Of a stretch of DNA of 64,000 nt, positions 19,503-29,103 are shown piece after piece. The notes beneath the pieces were generated by a model. The model was not told the origin of the DNA. It did not search any database and worked only from the letters and a program-made list of their open reading frames with translations. The stretch's first letter is position 1. Each line of letters opens with the position of its first letter. Source of the DNA: Crossiella sp. CA-258035 (GTDB taxonomy: Bacteria > Actinomycetota > Actinomycetes > Mycobacteriales > Pseudonocardiaceae). The DNA lies in contig NZ_CP116413.1 of the NCBI RefSeq assembly GCF_030064675.1, positions 6,852,001-6,916,000 on the forward strand. The letters are read 5' to 3'. A program made the position numbers and the translations under genes.

Positions 19503-20723
19503 TTAATGTTCCGTATAAATCCGTCGGCGGACGGCCGGGCCGATGGCGAGCGCGCCCACCGCGCCGAGCAGACCCAGGACGAGGCAGCCGGTCCAGGCGG
19601 CGCCCGGTCCACCGTGCTGGTAGACCCAGGTGCCCAGCAGCGGCCCAGTGAGCGCGGCGGCGCTGAACCCGAAGCCGATGGCGGCCTGGTAGCGGCCGCG
19701 CGCGGCCGGTGGCGCGAGGTCGGCGGCCAGCGCGCCGAGCAGGCCGGCCATGGCGATCTCGCCGAGGGTCCACACCACCACGGTCAGCACGTACTCCAGC
19801 GCGGTCTCGGCCAGTCCGGTGAGCGCCATGCCGACGCCGACCACAGCCCAGGCGATGGCGAGCACCCGCATCCGGTCGAAGCGCGCCACCCAGGTGCTGG
19901 CCAGCGGTTGCAGGATGACGATGAGCACGCCGTTGACCGCGACGATGCTGCCGTAGCCCGCCGCGCCGAGCCCGGAGTCCTTGACGGCCAACGGGATGAT
20001 GACCTCGGCCTGGGTGTAGACGGTGGCGTGCACCAGGACCAGCAGCACCAGTCCGAGCAGCAGCCGGTCCCGCAGCAGCGCGCGCAGCCCGAACACCGGA
20101 CCGTCCACAGTGGACTTGACCATGCGTTCGGCGGACTTGGGGATGCCGAGGCCGACGATGACCGCGAAGGCGGTGCAGCCGGTGGCGTTGAGCGCGAACA
20201 GCAGCCAGTAGCCGGAGTCGGCGAGGTGGCCTGCCATCACGCTGGCCACCGAGAAGCCGAGGTTGATCGCCCAGAACTGGAGCCCGTAGGCCTTGGTGAG
20301 CAGCGGCCGCTCGACCACGTCGGCGATCAGCGCGGCGGCGGCCGGGCGGAAGATGTCGGCCGCCACGCCGTGCAGGAAGGCCGCGCCGATCAGCAGTGGC
20401 AGGCTGTGCACCGCGCCGAGCAGCATCAGGCAGCCTGCGCTGGAGAGCAGTCCGAGCATCAGGGTGAACCGGCGGCCGACCCGGTCGGTGAGCACCCCGC
20501 CGAGGGGCTGGCTGAGCAGCGCGCCGACGCCCTTGGCCGCCAGCACCAGGCCGACCTGGTCCAGCGGGATGCCCATGGCGGTCAGGTAGAGCACGAGGAA
20601 CCCGGCGACCACGCCGCCGATGCGGTTGACCAGACTGCCGTAGAACAGGATCCAGAACGGGCGCGGCAGACCGGCGAAGGGCCCGGTCCGCGCGGGGCTG
20701 GCGTGGGTGGTCTCGGTGCTCAC
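19503..20723 (-). CDS. MFS transporter
   Basis: A 406-residue integral membrane protein with about 12 hydrophobic segments and the loop motif GVLTDRVGRRFTLMLG between helices 2 and 3, as in drug/metabolite exporters. GTG start at 20723. It is divergent from an ArsR-type regulator across a 73-bp gap holding a perfect inverted repeat, so the pair probably forms a regulator-exporter module. It lies upstream of, and on the same strand as, the P450 operon. It carries a GTCCACAGTGGAC motif (20103-20115). Confidence 0.9.
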   Translation of the reverse strand: MSTETTHASPARTGPFAGLPRPFWILFYGSLVNRIGGVVAGFLVLYLTAMGIPLDQVGLVLAAKGVGALLSQPLGGVLTDRVGRRFTLMLGLLSSAGCLMLLGAVHSLPLLIGAAFLHGVAADIFRPAAAALIADVVERPLLTKAYGLQFWAINLGFSVASVMAGHLADSGYWLLFALNATGCTAFAVIVGLGIPKSAERMVKSTVDGPVFGLRALLRDRLLLGLVLLVLVHATVYTQAEVIIPLAVKDSGLGAAGYGSIVAVNGVLIVILQPLASTWVARFDRMRVLAIAWAVVGVGMALTGLAETALEYVLTVVVWTLGEIAMAGLLGALAADLAPPAARGRYQAAIGFGFSAAALTGPLLGTWVYQHGGPGAAWTGCLVLGLLGAVGALAIGPAVRRRIYTEH

Positions 20724-20762
20724 GGTGAGGAGCGTGCGCCCCTTACCCGGCGACCGAGCAAT

Positions 20763-20782
20763 GATTTAGAGTGAGCTAAATC
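20763..20782. promoter_or_regulatory. Inverted repeat operator between MFS and ArsR genes
   Basis: GATTTAGAGTGAGCTAAATC has perfect 7-bp arms (GATTTAG/CTAAATC) with a 6-bp spacer, 15 bp before the ArsR start and 40 bp from the MFS start. This is a likely autoregulatory site for the ArsR-type protein. Confidence 0.65.
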
Positions 20783-20796
20783 GTGGGGGTGACACC

Positions 20797-21786
20797 ATGC
20801 CTGAGCTGGAGCTGGAGTTCTCCGTCGCCGACCTGGCGCGGACCCGGTTCGCGTTCTCGCCGCTGTGGGAGACGGTGGTGAGCGTGCGGGTGCTCAAGAC
20901 GCCCGGCGAGCACGCGCTGCACTTCCCGTGGCTGCGCGAGACCCGCGAGCGGCTGGCCGGCTCGGGCCTGGACCTGACCCCGCTGACCGACCTGATCCCC
21001 GGGCCGCACAGCGGTTTCCCGGACTTCCTCACCCCGCCGCCGGACACCGCGGTGCCCGACTTCGACACCGAGCTGGCCCTGATGGCCCGGTCCACGCCGG
21101 AGCAGATCCGCAAGGACCTGGCCTACTTCGACTACCCGCCGCAGGCCCGGTTCGTCCGCGAGCTGCACGCGGACCCTGGCCGGCTGGCCGAGCTGGTGGA
21201 GGTGGTGCGGGCCTACTGGGAGCTGGCGATCCAGCCGTACTGGCCGCGCCTGCGGGACCTCCTCGAGGCCGAGGTGCACTTCCGCGCCCGGCGGCTGGCC
21301 CTGGGCGGGCACCAGCTGCTGTTCGAGGACCTGCACCCGCACCTGCACTGGGCCAACGGCGTGCTGCGGGTGGACAAGCGCTGCTGCGTGCTCTCCGCCC
21401 AGCTCACCGGTGACGGCCTGCTGCTGGTGCCCTCGGTGTTCACCTGGCCGGACGCGCTGACCATGGTCGAGGCGGCGGGCTGGCAGCAGACCCTGTTCTA
21501 CCCGCCACGCGGCATCGCCACCCTGTGGGACCACCGCGAACAGCGCTGCCCGCCGGAAGCCCTGGCCGGGGTGCTGGGCCGCTCCCGCGCGACCCTGCTG
21601 CTGGCGCTGGGCGATCCGTTGTCCACCACCGACCTGGCCCGCCGCACCGGCCTGACCGCCGGTGGGGTGTCCCAGCACCTGGGCGCGCTGAGCGCGGCCG
21701 GGCTGGTCACCGGGCACCGGCTGGGGCGGCAGGTCAAGTACACCAGGACCAGGGTGGGCGAGCTGCTGGTGTCAGCGCCCCGCTAG
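20797..21786 (+). CDS. ArsR-type regulator with an N-terminal DUF5937-like domain
   Basis: A 329-residue protein. Residues about 1-240 form a non-DNA-binding domain typical of DUF5937 regulators (start MPELELEFSVADLARTRFAFSPLWE, ending near PPRGIATLWD). Residues about 250-329 form a winged helix with TTDLARRTGLTAGGVSQHLGALSAAGLV. No ArsR metal-binding CxC motif is seen, so an organic ligand is more likely than metal. It is probably the repressor of the divergent MFS exporter. Its 3' end overlaps the convergent lipoprotein gene by 15 bp. Confidence 0.85.
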   Translation: MPELELEFSVADLARTRFAFSPLWETVVSVRVLKTPGEHALHFPWLRETRERLAGSGLDLTPLTDLIPGPHSGFPDFLTPPPDTAVPDFDTELALMARSTPEQIRKDLAYFDYPPQARFVRELHADPGRLAELVEVVRAYWELAIQPYWPRLRDLLEAEVHFRARRLALGGHQLLFEDLHPHLHWANGVLRVDKRCCVLSAQLTGDGLLLVPSVFTWPDALTMVEAAGWQQTLFYPPRGIATLWDHREQRCPPEALAGVLGRSRATLLLALGDPLSTTDLARRTGLTAGGVSQHLGALSAAGLVTGHRLGRQVKYTRTRVGELLVSAPR

Positions 21787-22752
21787 CCGGGGGATGACCG
21801 CGACCAGCACGTCCTCCGGCACCGGCCCGGCCAGGTGCACCTGCTGCGCCGAGCCCTCCCGCAGCCCGATCCACACCTGCTCCTCGCCGTCCCGCGCCAC
21901 CGGCCGCCCCGCCACGCTGCCCTGGTAGGGCCGGTCCCGGGCGGCCTGGGTCATGGTCGCGACCACCCGACCCGCGCGCAGCGGGATCGCGCACACGCCT
22001 TGGGGTTCGGCGGTGCCGAGCGCCGGGTCGACCCGGAACGCCTCCCCCAGGATCAGGCAGAGCTGTTGCGCCGCAACGGGAAGTGGCTGGTCGGCCACGC
22101 CGAAACCGGGCAGCGGCGGCTGCGGTGTCACCGCGGCGAGCTCGCCCTTGTCGTTGAGCCGCGGCAGTTCCGGTCCCGCTGCCCCGGCGCGGCGCAGCAC
22201 CGCCTCGGCCGCCTCCTTGGCGATCTGGCCGGTCTCGCCCTGCTCGTCGCTGGCGGACTGGTCGCGCAGCTTCACCGTGACGCTCAGCGTGGGCCGCAGT
22301 CCCCGGTAGGGCCGGGCCGCTTCCTCGGTGACCAGCTCCACGTCCAGGTCACTGGCCCGCTGCTGCCGGTCCACCCTGGCCCGCCGCCCGGCCACCGTGT
22401 CCGCGCCGGTGACCAGGTCGCCGGTCAGCCGGGCGGTCAGCTCGAACCGGGCGGAGACCACGTGGCACTGGTCGGTGAGGAAGACCTCGGTGCGCACCTC
22501 CCCGCGCATCGCGGCCCGCCAGTCCTCCGGCGCAGGGGCGGAGCAGAGCACGTGGCCCGCGGTCAGCTCGGGCAGGTAGCCGAGCAGCTGACCGGCGGGC
22601 ATGGGCACCTCGCGGACCGCCGTGCCGTGCTGGGTGGGCCAGTCCGCCGGCAGGCTCGGTGCGGGCGTGGGTGGTGGTTCGGCCTCGCCGCAGGCCTGGG
22701 TGGCCAGCACCAGGGCGAGCAGGACCGCGCTGCACCGGGTTCGCATCTCCAC
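21772..22752 (-). CDS. Secreted lipoprotein, function unknown
   Basis: About 326 residues with a lipoprotein signal: a short basic start, hydrophobic SAVLLALVLA, and the lipobox TQAC. The mature part is rich in Asp, Arg and Pro and contains Cys pairs such as VLCSAPAPEDW and QCHVVSARF. A GTG at 22752 and an ATG at 22746 are both possible starts. I do not recognise the family. It lies between the regulator and the terpene genes. Confidence 0.8.
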   Translation of the reverse strand: MEMRTRCSAVLLALVLATQACGEAEPPPTPAPSLPADWPTQHGTAVREVPMPAGQLLGYLPELTAGHVLCSAPAPEDWRAAMRGEVRTEVFLTDQCHVVSARFELTARLTGDLVTGADTVAGRRARVDRQQRASDLDVELVTEEAARPYRGLRPTLSVTVKLRDQSASDEQGETGQIAKEAAEAVLRRAGAAGPELPRLNDKGELAAVTPQPPLPGFGVADQPLPVAAQQLCLILGEAFRVDPALGTAEPQGVCAIPLRAGRVVATMTQAARDRPYQGSVAGRPVARDGEEQVWIGLREGSAQQVHLAGPVPEDVLVAVIPRLAGR

Positions 22753-22799
22753 AGCATGTCAGCGTCCGGCCGCCGCGGTCAGCAAGGGCGAGCCACAGG

Positions 22800-23843
22800 T
22801 CATTCCCGCAGCTCGTCCCACCACCAGGCCACCGTCGGGTAGGGCAGCGGCGCCGAGCTCGGGTCCAGGGGCGTCCGCGACCAGCCGGGGCTGCCCAGCC
22901 CCTGGTAGCGCGGCACCCGCAGGGCCCAGTCGATGTTGCCCCTGATCCCGTGCCCCAGACAGTCCACATAGGACCGCAGCGGCGCGGACCCGCCCCGCCG
23001 CACCCGTTCCGCCAAGCGCAGGAACAGGCTCATCAGCCGGTCCCTGATGCCCACCGCGGCCAGCACCGCCTCTTCCAGGGACCGCTGGGACTCGGTGCGC
23101 AGCACGGTGACCAGGTTCTGCTCGGTCTGGCCCAGCAGCCTTTCCTTGCGGTAGGAGTGCAGGTCGTTGTCCAGCGCGGCCACCATGCTGGCGCAGTCGG
23201 TCAGCGCGCGGACCCGTGGTGAGTCCATCTCCGACGAGGGCACCTCCTCGCCGAGGCCGATCTCCAGCATGGCCATGGTGGGCGGGCCGCCGCTGGTGCC
23301 CAGGCGCATGCTCAGGTACTCGTCCAGTCCGGGCATCCGGCCGGTGGCGCGGTTGGCCACCTGCCAGGACACCGCGAACAGCCAGCGGCGGTGCGCCTCG
23401 GTGAAGCGGCGGACCTGGGTCGGGGTGGCGCAGCCGCGGAAGCGGGCGCCGATGTCGTGCAGGGCAAGGGCGTACGGGTCGGTCAGGCCGGTGCGCGCCG
23501 GGTTTTCCAGCGCCTGCTGGACCCTCGCCGCCTCGGGAAGGAACTGGGCCGGGTTGGCGGAGAGCACGCCGGTGTCGCAGCGGACGTCGTCGAAGGCGAA
23601 GCCCCAGTACACCCACAGCGTCGCGGCCAGCACGTTGTGGGTGGCGCCGGTGGGCACGAAACGGCAGAAGAACTCGGCGCTGCGGGTGCCGAGCAGACGT
23701 TTGCGCGACACCCCCGGCAGGGCCATCCGGTCCAGCCAGGCCACGGCGCGCTGTTCGATGTCGGCGACCGCGGGGTGCACGGCGGGCTCGATCGGGCAGT
23801 AGCAGGGCAGCAGCTCGAAGCCCTGTTCCAGCGGCTGGGTCAC
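22800..23843 (-). CDS. Class I terpene cyclase
   Basis: A 347-residue terpene synthase. The metal-binding motifs are FAFDDVRCD (D85, D86, D90) and NDLHSYRKE (N226, S230, E234), matching the acidic and NSE motifs of bacterial terpene cyclases, with a late RY pair in VPRYQ. It would cyclise an allylic diphosphate; C10, C15 or C20 cannot be told here. The GTG start overlaps the ispG stop (GTGA, 23840-23843), tying cyclase output to precursor supply. Confidence 0.92.
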   Translation of the reverse strand: MTQPLEQGFELLPCYCPIEPAVHPAVADIEQRAVAWLDRMALPGVSRKRLLGTRSAEFFCRFVPTGATHNVLAATLWVYWGFAFDDVRCDTGVLSANPAQFLPEAARVQQALENPARTGLTDPYALALHDIGARFRGCATPTQVRRFTEAHRRWLFAVSWQVANRATGRMPGLDEYLSMRLGTSGGPPTMAMLEIGLGEEVPSSEMDSPRVRALTDCASMVAALDNDLHSYRKERLLGQTEQNLVTVLRTESQRSLEEAVLAAVGIRDRLMSLFLRLAERVRRGGSAPLRSYVDCLGHGIRGNIDWALRVPRYQGLGSPGWSRTPLDPSSAPLPYPTVAWWWDELRE

Positions 23844-24967
23844 TCGCGTTCCACCGTCATCCGCTCGGCCAGCGCCAGCGCCTCCTCGATCAGGGTCTCC
23901 GCGATCCGGTGCTCCGGCACCGTCTTGATCACCTTGCCCTTGACGAAGATCTGGCCCTTGCCGTTGCCGGAGGCCACCCCGAGGTCGGCCTCCCTCGCCT
24001 CGCCCGGCCCGTTCACCACACAGCCCATCACCGCGACCCGCAGTGGCACCGACATGCCTTCCAGGGCCGCGGTCACCTCCTCGGCGAGCCGGTACACATC
24101 CACCTGCGCGCGCCCGCAGGACGGGCAGGAGACGATCTCCAGTCCGCGTTCCCGCAGGCCAAGGGACTCCAGGATGCCGATGCCCACCTTGACCTCCTCC
24201 ACCGGCGGCGCGGACAGCGAGACCCGGATGGTGTCGCCGATGCCCTCGCCGAGCAGCGCGCCGAAGGCCGCGGCGGACTTGATGGTGCCCTGGAAGGCCG
24301 GTCCGGCCTCGGTGACGCCCAGGTGCAGCGGGTAGTCGCACTGGGCGGCGAGCTGGCGGTAGGCGTTGACCATGACCACCGGGTCGTGGTGCTTGACCGA
24401 GAGCTTCAGGTCGGTGAACCCGTGCTCCTCGAACAGCGAGCACTCCCACAGCGCCGAGGCGACCAGCGCCTCCGGGGTGGCCTTGCCGTACTTGCGCAGC
24501 AACCGCTCGTCCAGCGAACCGGCGTTGACCCCGATCCTGATCGGCACGCCCGCCGCGCCCGCGGCCTTGGCGATCTCGCCCACCCGGTCGTCGAACTGGC
24601 GGATGTTGCCGGGGTTGACCCGCACCGCGGCGCAGCCGGCCTCGATCGCGGCGAAGACGTACTTCGGCTGGAAGTGGATGTCGGCGATGACCGGCAGCGG
24701 GGACTTGCGCGCGATGGCGGGCAGCGCGTCCGCGTCGTCCTGGCTGGGCACCGCGACCCGGACCAGCTGGCAACCGGCCGCGGTCAGCTCGGCGATCTGC
24801 TGCAGGGTCGCGTTGACGTCGGCGGTCGGGGTGGTGGTCATGGACTGCACGCTGATCGGCGCGTCGCCGCCGACCTGGACCGCGCCCACGCGCAGCGCGC
24901 GGGTCTGCCTGCGCCGGGCGAGCGGGACCGGCGGGCGGACCGGCATTCCGAGGGGCACAGCGGACAC
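23840..24967 (-). CDS. ispG: 4-hydroxy-3-methylbut-2-enyl diphosphate synthase (IspG)
   Basis: A 375-residue enzyme of the MEP pathway, forming HMBPP from methylerythritol cyclodiphosphate. It has the TIM-barrel start [19 protein letters not shown] and the [4Fe-4S] ligands C281 and C284 (CPSCGR), C316 ([10 protein letters not shown]) and E323. The length is that of bacterial IspG. It is coupled to a terpene cyclase rather than to dxr and rseP, so it is probably an extra, pathway-dedicated copy; whether another copy exists cannot be seen. Confidence 0.96.
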   Translation of the reverse strand: MSAVPLGMPVRPPVPLARRRQTRALRVGAVQVGGDAPISVQSMTTTPTADVNATLQQIAELTAAGCQLVRVAVPSQDDADALPAIARKSPLPVIADIHFQPKYVFAAIEAGCAAVRVNPGNIRQFDDRVGEIAKAAGAAGVPIRIGVNAGSLDERLLRKYGKATPEALVASALWECSLFEEHGFTDLKLSVKHHDPVVMVNAYRQLAAQCDYPLHLGVTEAGPAFQGTIKSAAAFGALLGEGIGDTIRVSLSAPPVEEVKVGIGILESLGLRERGLEIVSCPSCGRAQVDVYRLAEEVTAALEGMSVPLRVAVMGCVVNGPGEAREADLGVASGNGKGQIFVKGKVIKTVPEHRIAETLIEEALALAERMTVERE

Positions 24968-25410
24968 GAATTCCTCCTTGACCGCCGATGCGCGGAATGC
25001 GCGACGACGGGACTACTGGCGGGGAAGGGGGATCGATCGAATGACGCCTGTGGCCGGACGGCAGGGAGCCTAAGTCACGAACTCGGCAGGTCAGCGAGTC
25101 CTCCAGCGCGTTCACACGAATTCGTGATGGCTCACTCGTTCGCCGCGGACTGGGCCGTTCGGGGTGCGGCTCGCTGCCGTACATCGCGCGAATGGCCGCA
25201 GTACACCACGGGTTCCACGGCTTGCGGGCCGGTCGGCGGCGACCGTCCACCCTGCTGGTTGTCAGGCTGCCGTTGGAATTGCGGACTACTGGTCACCCTG
25301 AGCGAAAAGACCAGGGAAGAATCAGGGTCCAGGACGACTTTCGTCTGCTCTTTGTTCGGCTTTTTGTCAATGCGCTACCGCACACGTGACGAAGCTGAAA
25401 CATAAAGCGC
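24968..25410. other. 443-bp divergent intergenic region with a perfect 12-bp palindrome
   Basis: No coding sequence is convincing here. The region holds promoters for ispG (minus) and the subtilase (plus), and is less GC-rich than its flanks. CACGAATTCGTG at 25115-25126 is a perfect palindrome. A related half-site TCACGAA lies at about 25075. Both could be operator sites. Confidence 0.5.
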
Positions 25411-28400
25411 ATGCGACATCCCGGGAAGAGAACACTGCCGGTCGCCGCGCTGGCGACCGCACTGCTGGCACTGGGCGTCCCCGCCCTCGCCGACCCCGCC
25501 CCGCCGGGCGGAGCCGCCACCGGCGGCCTGCGGACCATCACGCTGATCACCGGCGACCAGGTGCAGGTGGACGAGCGCGGCCGCCCGGTGCACGTGGCGG
25601 CCGGACCGGAGCGGACCGGCACCGCCTTCCGCAGCTGGACCGAGCAGGGCCAGTGGCAGGTGCGGCCCAGTGACGCCGAGGCCCCGGTGCGGGCAGGCCG
25701 GGTGGACCCCCGGCTGTTCAACATCAGCCTGCTGCTGGAGTCCGGCTACGAGGACGCCAAGCGCCCGGACGTGCCGCTGCTGCTGGCCGGGGACAACTCC
25801 CGTTCCGCGCCCGGCGCCCTGGACGGCACCACCCGGACCAGGGAGCTGCCCGCGCTGGGCCTGACCGCGGTGTCCGCGCCCAAGAGCACCGCGGTCCGCA
25901 CCTGGAACACGGTCAAGGACCAGGCGCGCCAACGCGCCACCGGCAAGGTGTGGCTGAACGCGACGCTGAAGTACACCCTGCACGAGAGCGTGCCGCTGAT
26001 CGGCGCGCCGGCCGCCTGGCAGGCCGGGCACACCGCCAAGGACGTGCCGGTGGCGGTGCTGGACAGCGGCATCGACGTGGACCACCCGGACTTCGCCGGG
26101 GTGCTCAAGCAGGCCAAGGACTTCTCCAACTCCCCGCACGGCATCAAGGACACCATCGGACACGGCACGCACGTCTCCTCCATCGTCGCGGGCAGCGGCG
26201 CGGCCGGCGGCGGCAAGCAGGTCGGCGTGGCCAAGGACGCGAAGCTGCTCTTCGGCAAGGTCGGCGACTTCGGCCCCACCGAGGACGCCGCGCTGGCCGG
26301 GATGACCTGGGCCGCGGCCGAGCACAAGGCCAAGGCGGTGAACATGAGCTTCGGGCTCCGGCAGACCCAGCCGGACCCGGTGAGCGAGGCCATCACCCGC
26401 CTCTCCGCCGAGCACGGCACGCTGTTCGTGATCGCCGCGGGCAACAGCGGCGAGCAGGAGCCGGTCGGCCACCCGGCGACCGCGGACGCCGCGCTCGCGG
26501 TGGCCAGCTCCACCAAGGACGGCAGGCTCAGCGACTTCTCCTCGCGCGGCCCGCGCGCCGGGGACTACGCGCTCAAGCCGGAGATCACCGCGCCGGGCAG
26601 CGAGATCCTGGCCGCCAAGGCCTACCCCGGGGGCGGCGAGCCGTACCAGGCGATGTCGGGCACCTCGATGGCCGCCCCGCACGTGACCGGTGCGGCCGCG
26701 GTGCTGGCCGGGGCGCACCCGGACTGGAGCGCGGCCCGGCTGAAGGCGGCGCTGATGAGCACCGCCAAGCCGCTGAGCGGCGTGTCCGTGCACGGCCAGG
26801 GCGCGGGCGTGGTGGACCTGGAACGCGCCACCAGGCAGCAGGTGACCGCGGAGACCGGTGGCCTGTCCCTGGGTTACTTCCGGTGGCCGCACCAGGGTCA
26901 GCAGCCCGCGAGCAAGGACGTGGTGTACCGCAACGACGGCGACACCCCGGTCACCCTCGACCTCGCACTGTCCATTCTGGACAAGCAGGGCGGCGCGCCG
27001 GATTCCGGCCAGTTCGCGCTGAGCACGCAGCGGATCACCGTGCCCGCCAAGGGAACCGAGAAGGTCAGCCTCACCGTGGACCCCGGCAGGCGGGTCGGCC
27101 TCTACGGCGGCTGGCTCACCGCGACCGCCGGGGACGTGGCGGTGCGCACCGCGGTCAGCTCCTACGTGGAGGAGGAGCGCTACGACCTGACCGTGCAGGT
27201 CACCGGCCGGGACGGCAAGCCGGTCACCGCCGAGACCGAGGCCGAGCTCACCGTGACCGACCTGCGTGACGGCACCAGCCAGCAGCTGTCGCCGGGCGAG
27301 AACGGCGTGGCCACCGTGCGCGCCGCCAAGGGCGACTACCAGGTCGCCAGCACCATCAAGGAGTACGACCAGCGCGGGGTCGAGCAGGGCGACCCGGTCT
27401 CGCTCACCCAGCAGGTCGCGCCGAAACTGCGGCTGGACAAGGACACCACGCTCAACGTCGACGCGCGCACCGCGAAGCGGGTGGAGGTGGAGCTGGACGA
27501 TCCGAGCCTGCGGGTCACCGGGATCGAGCTGAGCGCGGTCTCCGGCGGCCGGTCCCCGGCCCTGTTCCCGCCCTTCACCGACACCGACGCGCCGGTCTAC
27601 CTCGGCTCGCTCGGCGGCTCGGCCGCGGACTTCCGGCACCTGACCCACGTGACCGCCGCGCGCCCGGAGATCAGCGCGGACCTCGTTGCCCCGCAACGGC
27701 TTCCGCTGGGCGTGTGGCGCAACCGGTCCTCACCGCAGCTGCTCGGCGAGCACACCCTGCCGGTGGTGGACGTCAAGGCGGGCGACCCGGCGGACCTGGC
27801 AGGCAAGGACCTCAAGGACGAGCTGGCCCTGCTGACCCCGCCGGTCCAACAGGACGCCGTCGACCGGATCACCGCGGTGGCCAAGGCAGGCGCCAAGGTG
27901 GTGCTGCTGGTCGAGCCGAGCCGGGTGCGACCGCAGACCAAGCTGCCACTCCCGGTGCTGGGCAGCACCGAACACCGCCTCACCACCCTGCGCGAGCTGC
28001 TGGCCAAGGGCCCGGTCTCGGTGCGGCTCAACGGGATCGCCACCAGCCCGGTCAGCTACGACCTGGCCTTCACCAGCTCCGGCACGATGGCCGAGGGCGG
28101 CAAGCTGCGCGCGCACCGGCACCAGCTGAGCCGGGTCGAGGCGACCTACCGCGAGGACGGGATCACCCACACCTTCCGGCCCAGCTGGCGGCCGGGCCTG
28201 GACGGTCCGGCCGCCGCGGAGATCCCGGACAGCTACCCCTTCCGCGAGGGCGCGCCGCCGGTGCCGGCCGGGGCCACCCGCACCGAGTACGTGACGCCGG
28301 GCTGGTGGCGCAAGCACAGCGAGCTGGGCAACGGTTTCGACCGCGCCTCCGGTGGTGACAGCAGGCAGTTCGACCTGGCGGCCACCCGGTTCACCCGGCA

Positions 28401-29055
28401 CGGCGCCCAGCGCGTGGACTACAACGCCGGTCCGTTCGCGGCCCGGCCCGGCGGCGGCCACGGTGGCGCCGCCCGTCGAGGTGACGAGCTGATGGCCAAC
28501 CTGAACCTGTTCGTGCCGCAGGGGAACCCGGCGCAGTACGGACGGCAGGCCTACCAGTCGGTCACCGGCGAGACCACGTTGTCCAGCGGTGGCACCGTGA
28601 TCGGCCGCACCCAGCTGCCCGGCAACGGGCACTGGCGGGTTCCGGCCGGTCCGGCGACCTTCGAGCTGAGCGCCAAGGCGACCTACGGTGACCGGCAGGT
28701 CGAGGCGGGCTGGACCTTCCGCTCCGACACGACGGCCGAACTCCGCCACCTGCGCCTGCTGTACGTGACGCCGAACCTCGGCCTGGACCGGGACAACTCC
28801 GCCAAGGCCGGGAAACCCCTGCCCGTCACGGTGTCCACGCACCACGGCGAGGGCGAGACCAAGGCGACCCTGGAGGTCAGCCTGGACGGCACCAGCTGGC
28901 AGCCGGTGCCGCTGCGCAAGACCGGCGCGGGCTGGGCCGGCCTGCTGCCCGCGCTGGGCAAGACCGGTGACAAGGTCTCGCTGCGGCTGACCGCCGAAGA
29001 CGGCAGCGGAGCCAGGGCGCACCAGACGCTGCGGCAGGCCTACACCCTGCGCTGA
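25411..29055 (+). CDS. Secreted S8 (subtilisin-like) serine protease
   Basis: A 1,214-residue exoprotease. It has a signal peptide (about 1-27, ending VPALA), a propeptide region to about 195, and a peptidase domain about 200-470 with the catalytic triad D218 (VLDSGIDVDHP), H251 (GHGTHVSS) and S419 (GTSMAAPHV). About 740 further residues are beta-rich domains of the kind seen in large actinobacterial subtilases. ATG start at 25411. It is a single-gene unit closed by a strong hairpin. Confidence 0.95.
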   Translation: MRHPGKRTLPVAALATALLALGVPALADPAPPGGAATGGLRTITLITGDQVQVDERGRPVHVAAGPERTGTAFRSWTEQGQWQVRPSDAEAPVRAGRVDPRLFNISLLLESGYEDAKRPDVPLLLAGDNSRSAPGALDGTTRTRELPALGLTAVSAPKSTAVRTWNTVKDQARQRATGKVWLNATLKYTLHESVPLIGAPAAWQAGHTAKDVPVAVLDSGIDVDHPDFAGVLKQAKDFSNSPHGIKDTIGHGTHVSSIVAGSGAAGGGKQVGVAKDAKLLFGKVGDFGPTEDAALAGMTWAAAEHKAKAVNMSFGLRQTQPDPVSEAITRLSAEHGTLFVIAAGNSGEQEPVGHPATADAALAVASSTKDGRLSDFSSRGPRAGDYALKPEITAPGSEILAAKAYPGGGEPYQAMSGTSMAAPHVTGAAAVLAGAHPDWSAARLKAALMSTAKPLSGVSVHGQGAGVVDLERATRQQVTAETGGLSLGYFRWPHQGQQPASKDVVYRNDGDTPVTLDLALSILDKQGGAPDSGQFALSTQRITVPAKGTEKVSLTVDPGRRVGLYGGWLTATAGDVAVRTAVSSYVEEERYDLTVQVTGRDGKPVTAETEAELTVTDLRDGTSQQLSPGENGVATVRAAKGDYQVASTIKEYDQRGVEQGDPVSLTQQVAPKLRLDKDTTLNVDARTAKRVEVELDDPSLRVTGIELSAVSGGRSPALFPPFTDTDAPVYLGSLGGSAADFRHLTHVTAARPEISADLVAPQRLPLGVWRNRSSPQLLGEHTLPVVDVKAGDPADLAGKDLKDELALLTPPVQQDAVDRITAVAKAGAKVVLLVEPSRVRPQTKLPLPVLGSTEHRLTTLRELLAKGPVSVRLNGIATSPVSYDLAFTSSGTMAEGGKLRAHRHQLSRVEATYREDGITHTFRPSWRPGLDGPAAAEIPDSYPFREGAPPVPAGATRTEYVTPGWWRKHSELGNGFDRASGGDSRQFDLAATRFTRHGAQRVDYNAGPFAARPGGGHGGAARRGDELMANLNLFVPQGNPAQYGRQAYQSVTGETTLSSGGTVIGRTQLPGNGHWRVPAGPATFELSAKATYGDRQVEAGWTFRSDTTAELRHLRLLYVTPNLGLDRDNSAKAGKPLPVTVSTHHGEGETKATLEVSLDGTSWQPVPLRKTGAGWAGLLPALGKTGDKVSLRLTAEDGSGARAHQTLRQAYTLR

Positions 29056-29062
29056 GCCGAAA

Positions 29063-29098
29063 AGCCGTGCGGGCCGGGCGTTGCCGGCCCGCACGGCT
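29063..29098. terminator. Bidirectional hairpin terminator between subtilase and catalase
   Basis: Perfect 15-bp arms at 29063-29077 (AGCCGTGCGGGCCGG) and 29084-29098, with a 6-nt loop, sit between two convergent stop codons. Confidence 0.9.
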
Positions 29099-29103
29099 CC
29101 CGG

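Noticed and set aside
25375-27696. 773-residue minus-strand frame opposite the subtilase
   Set aside because: The plus strand carries an intact signal peptide and catalytic triad; the minus frame has no recognisable domain.
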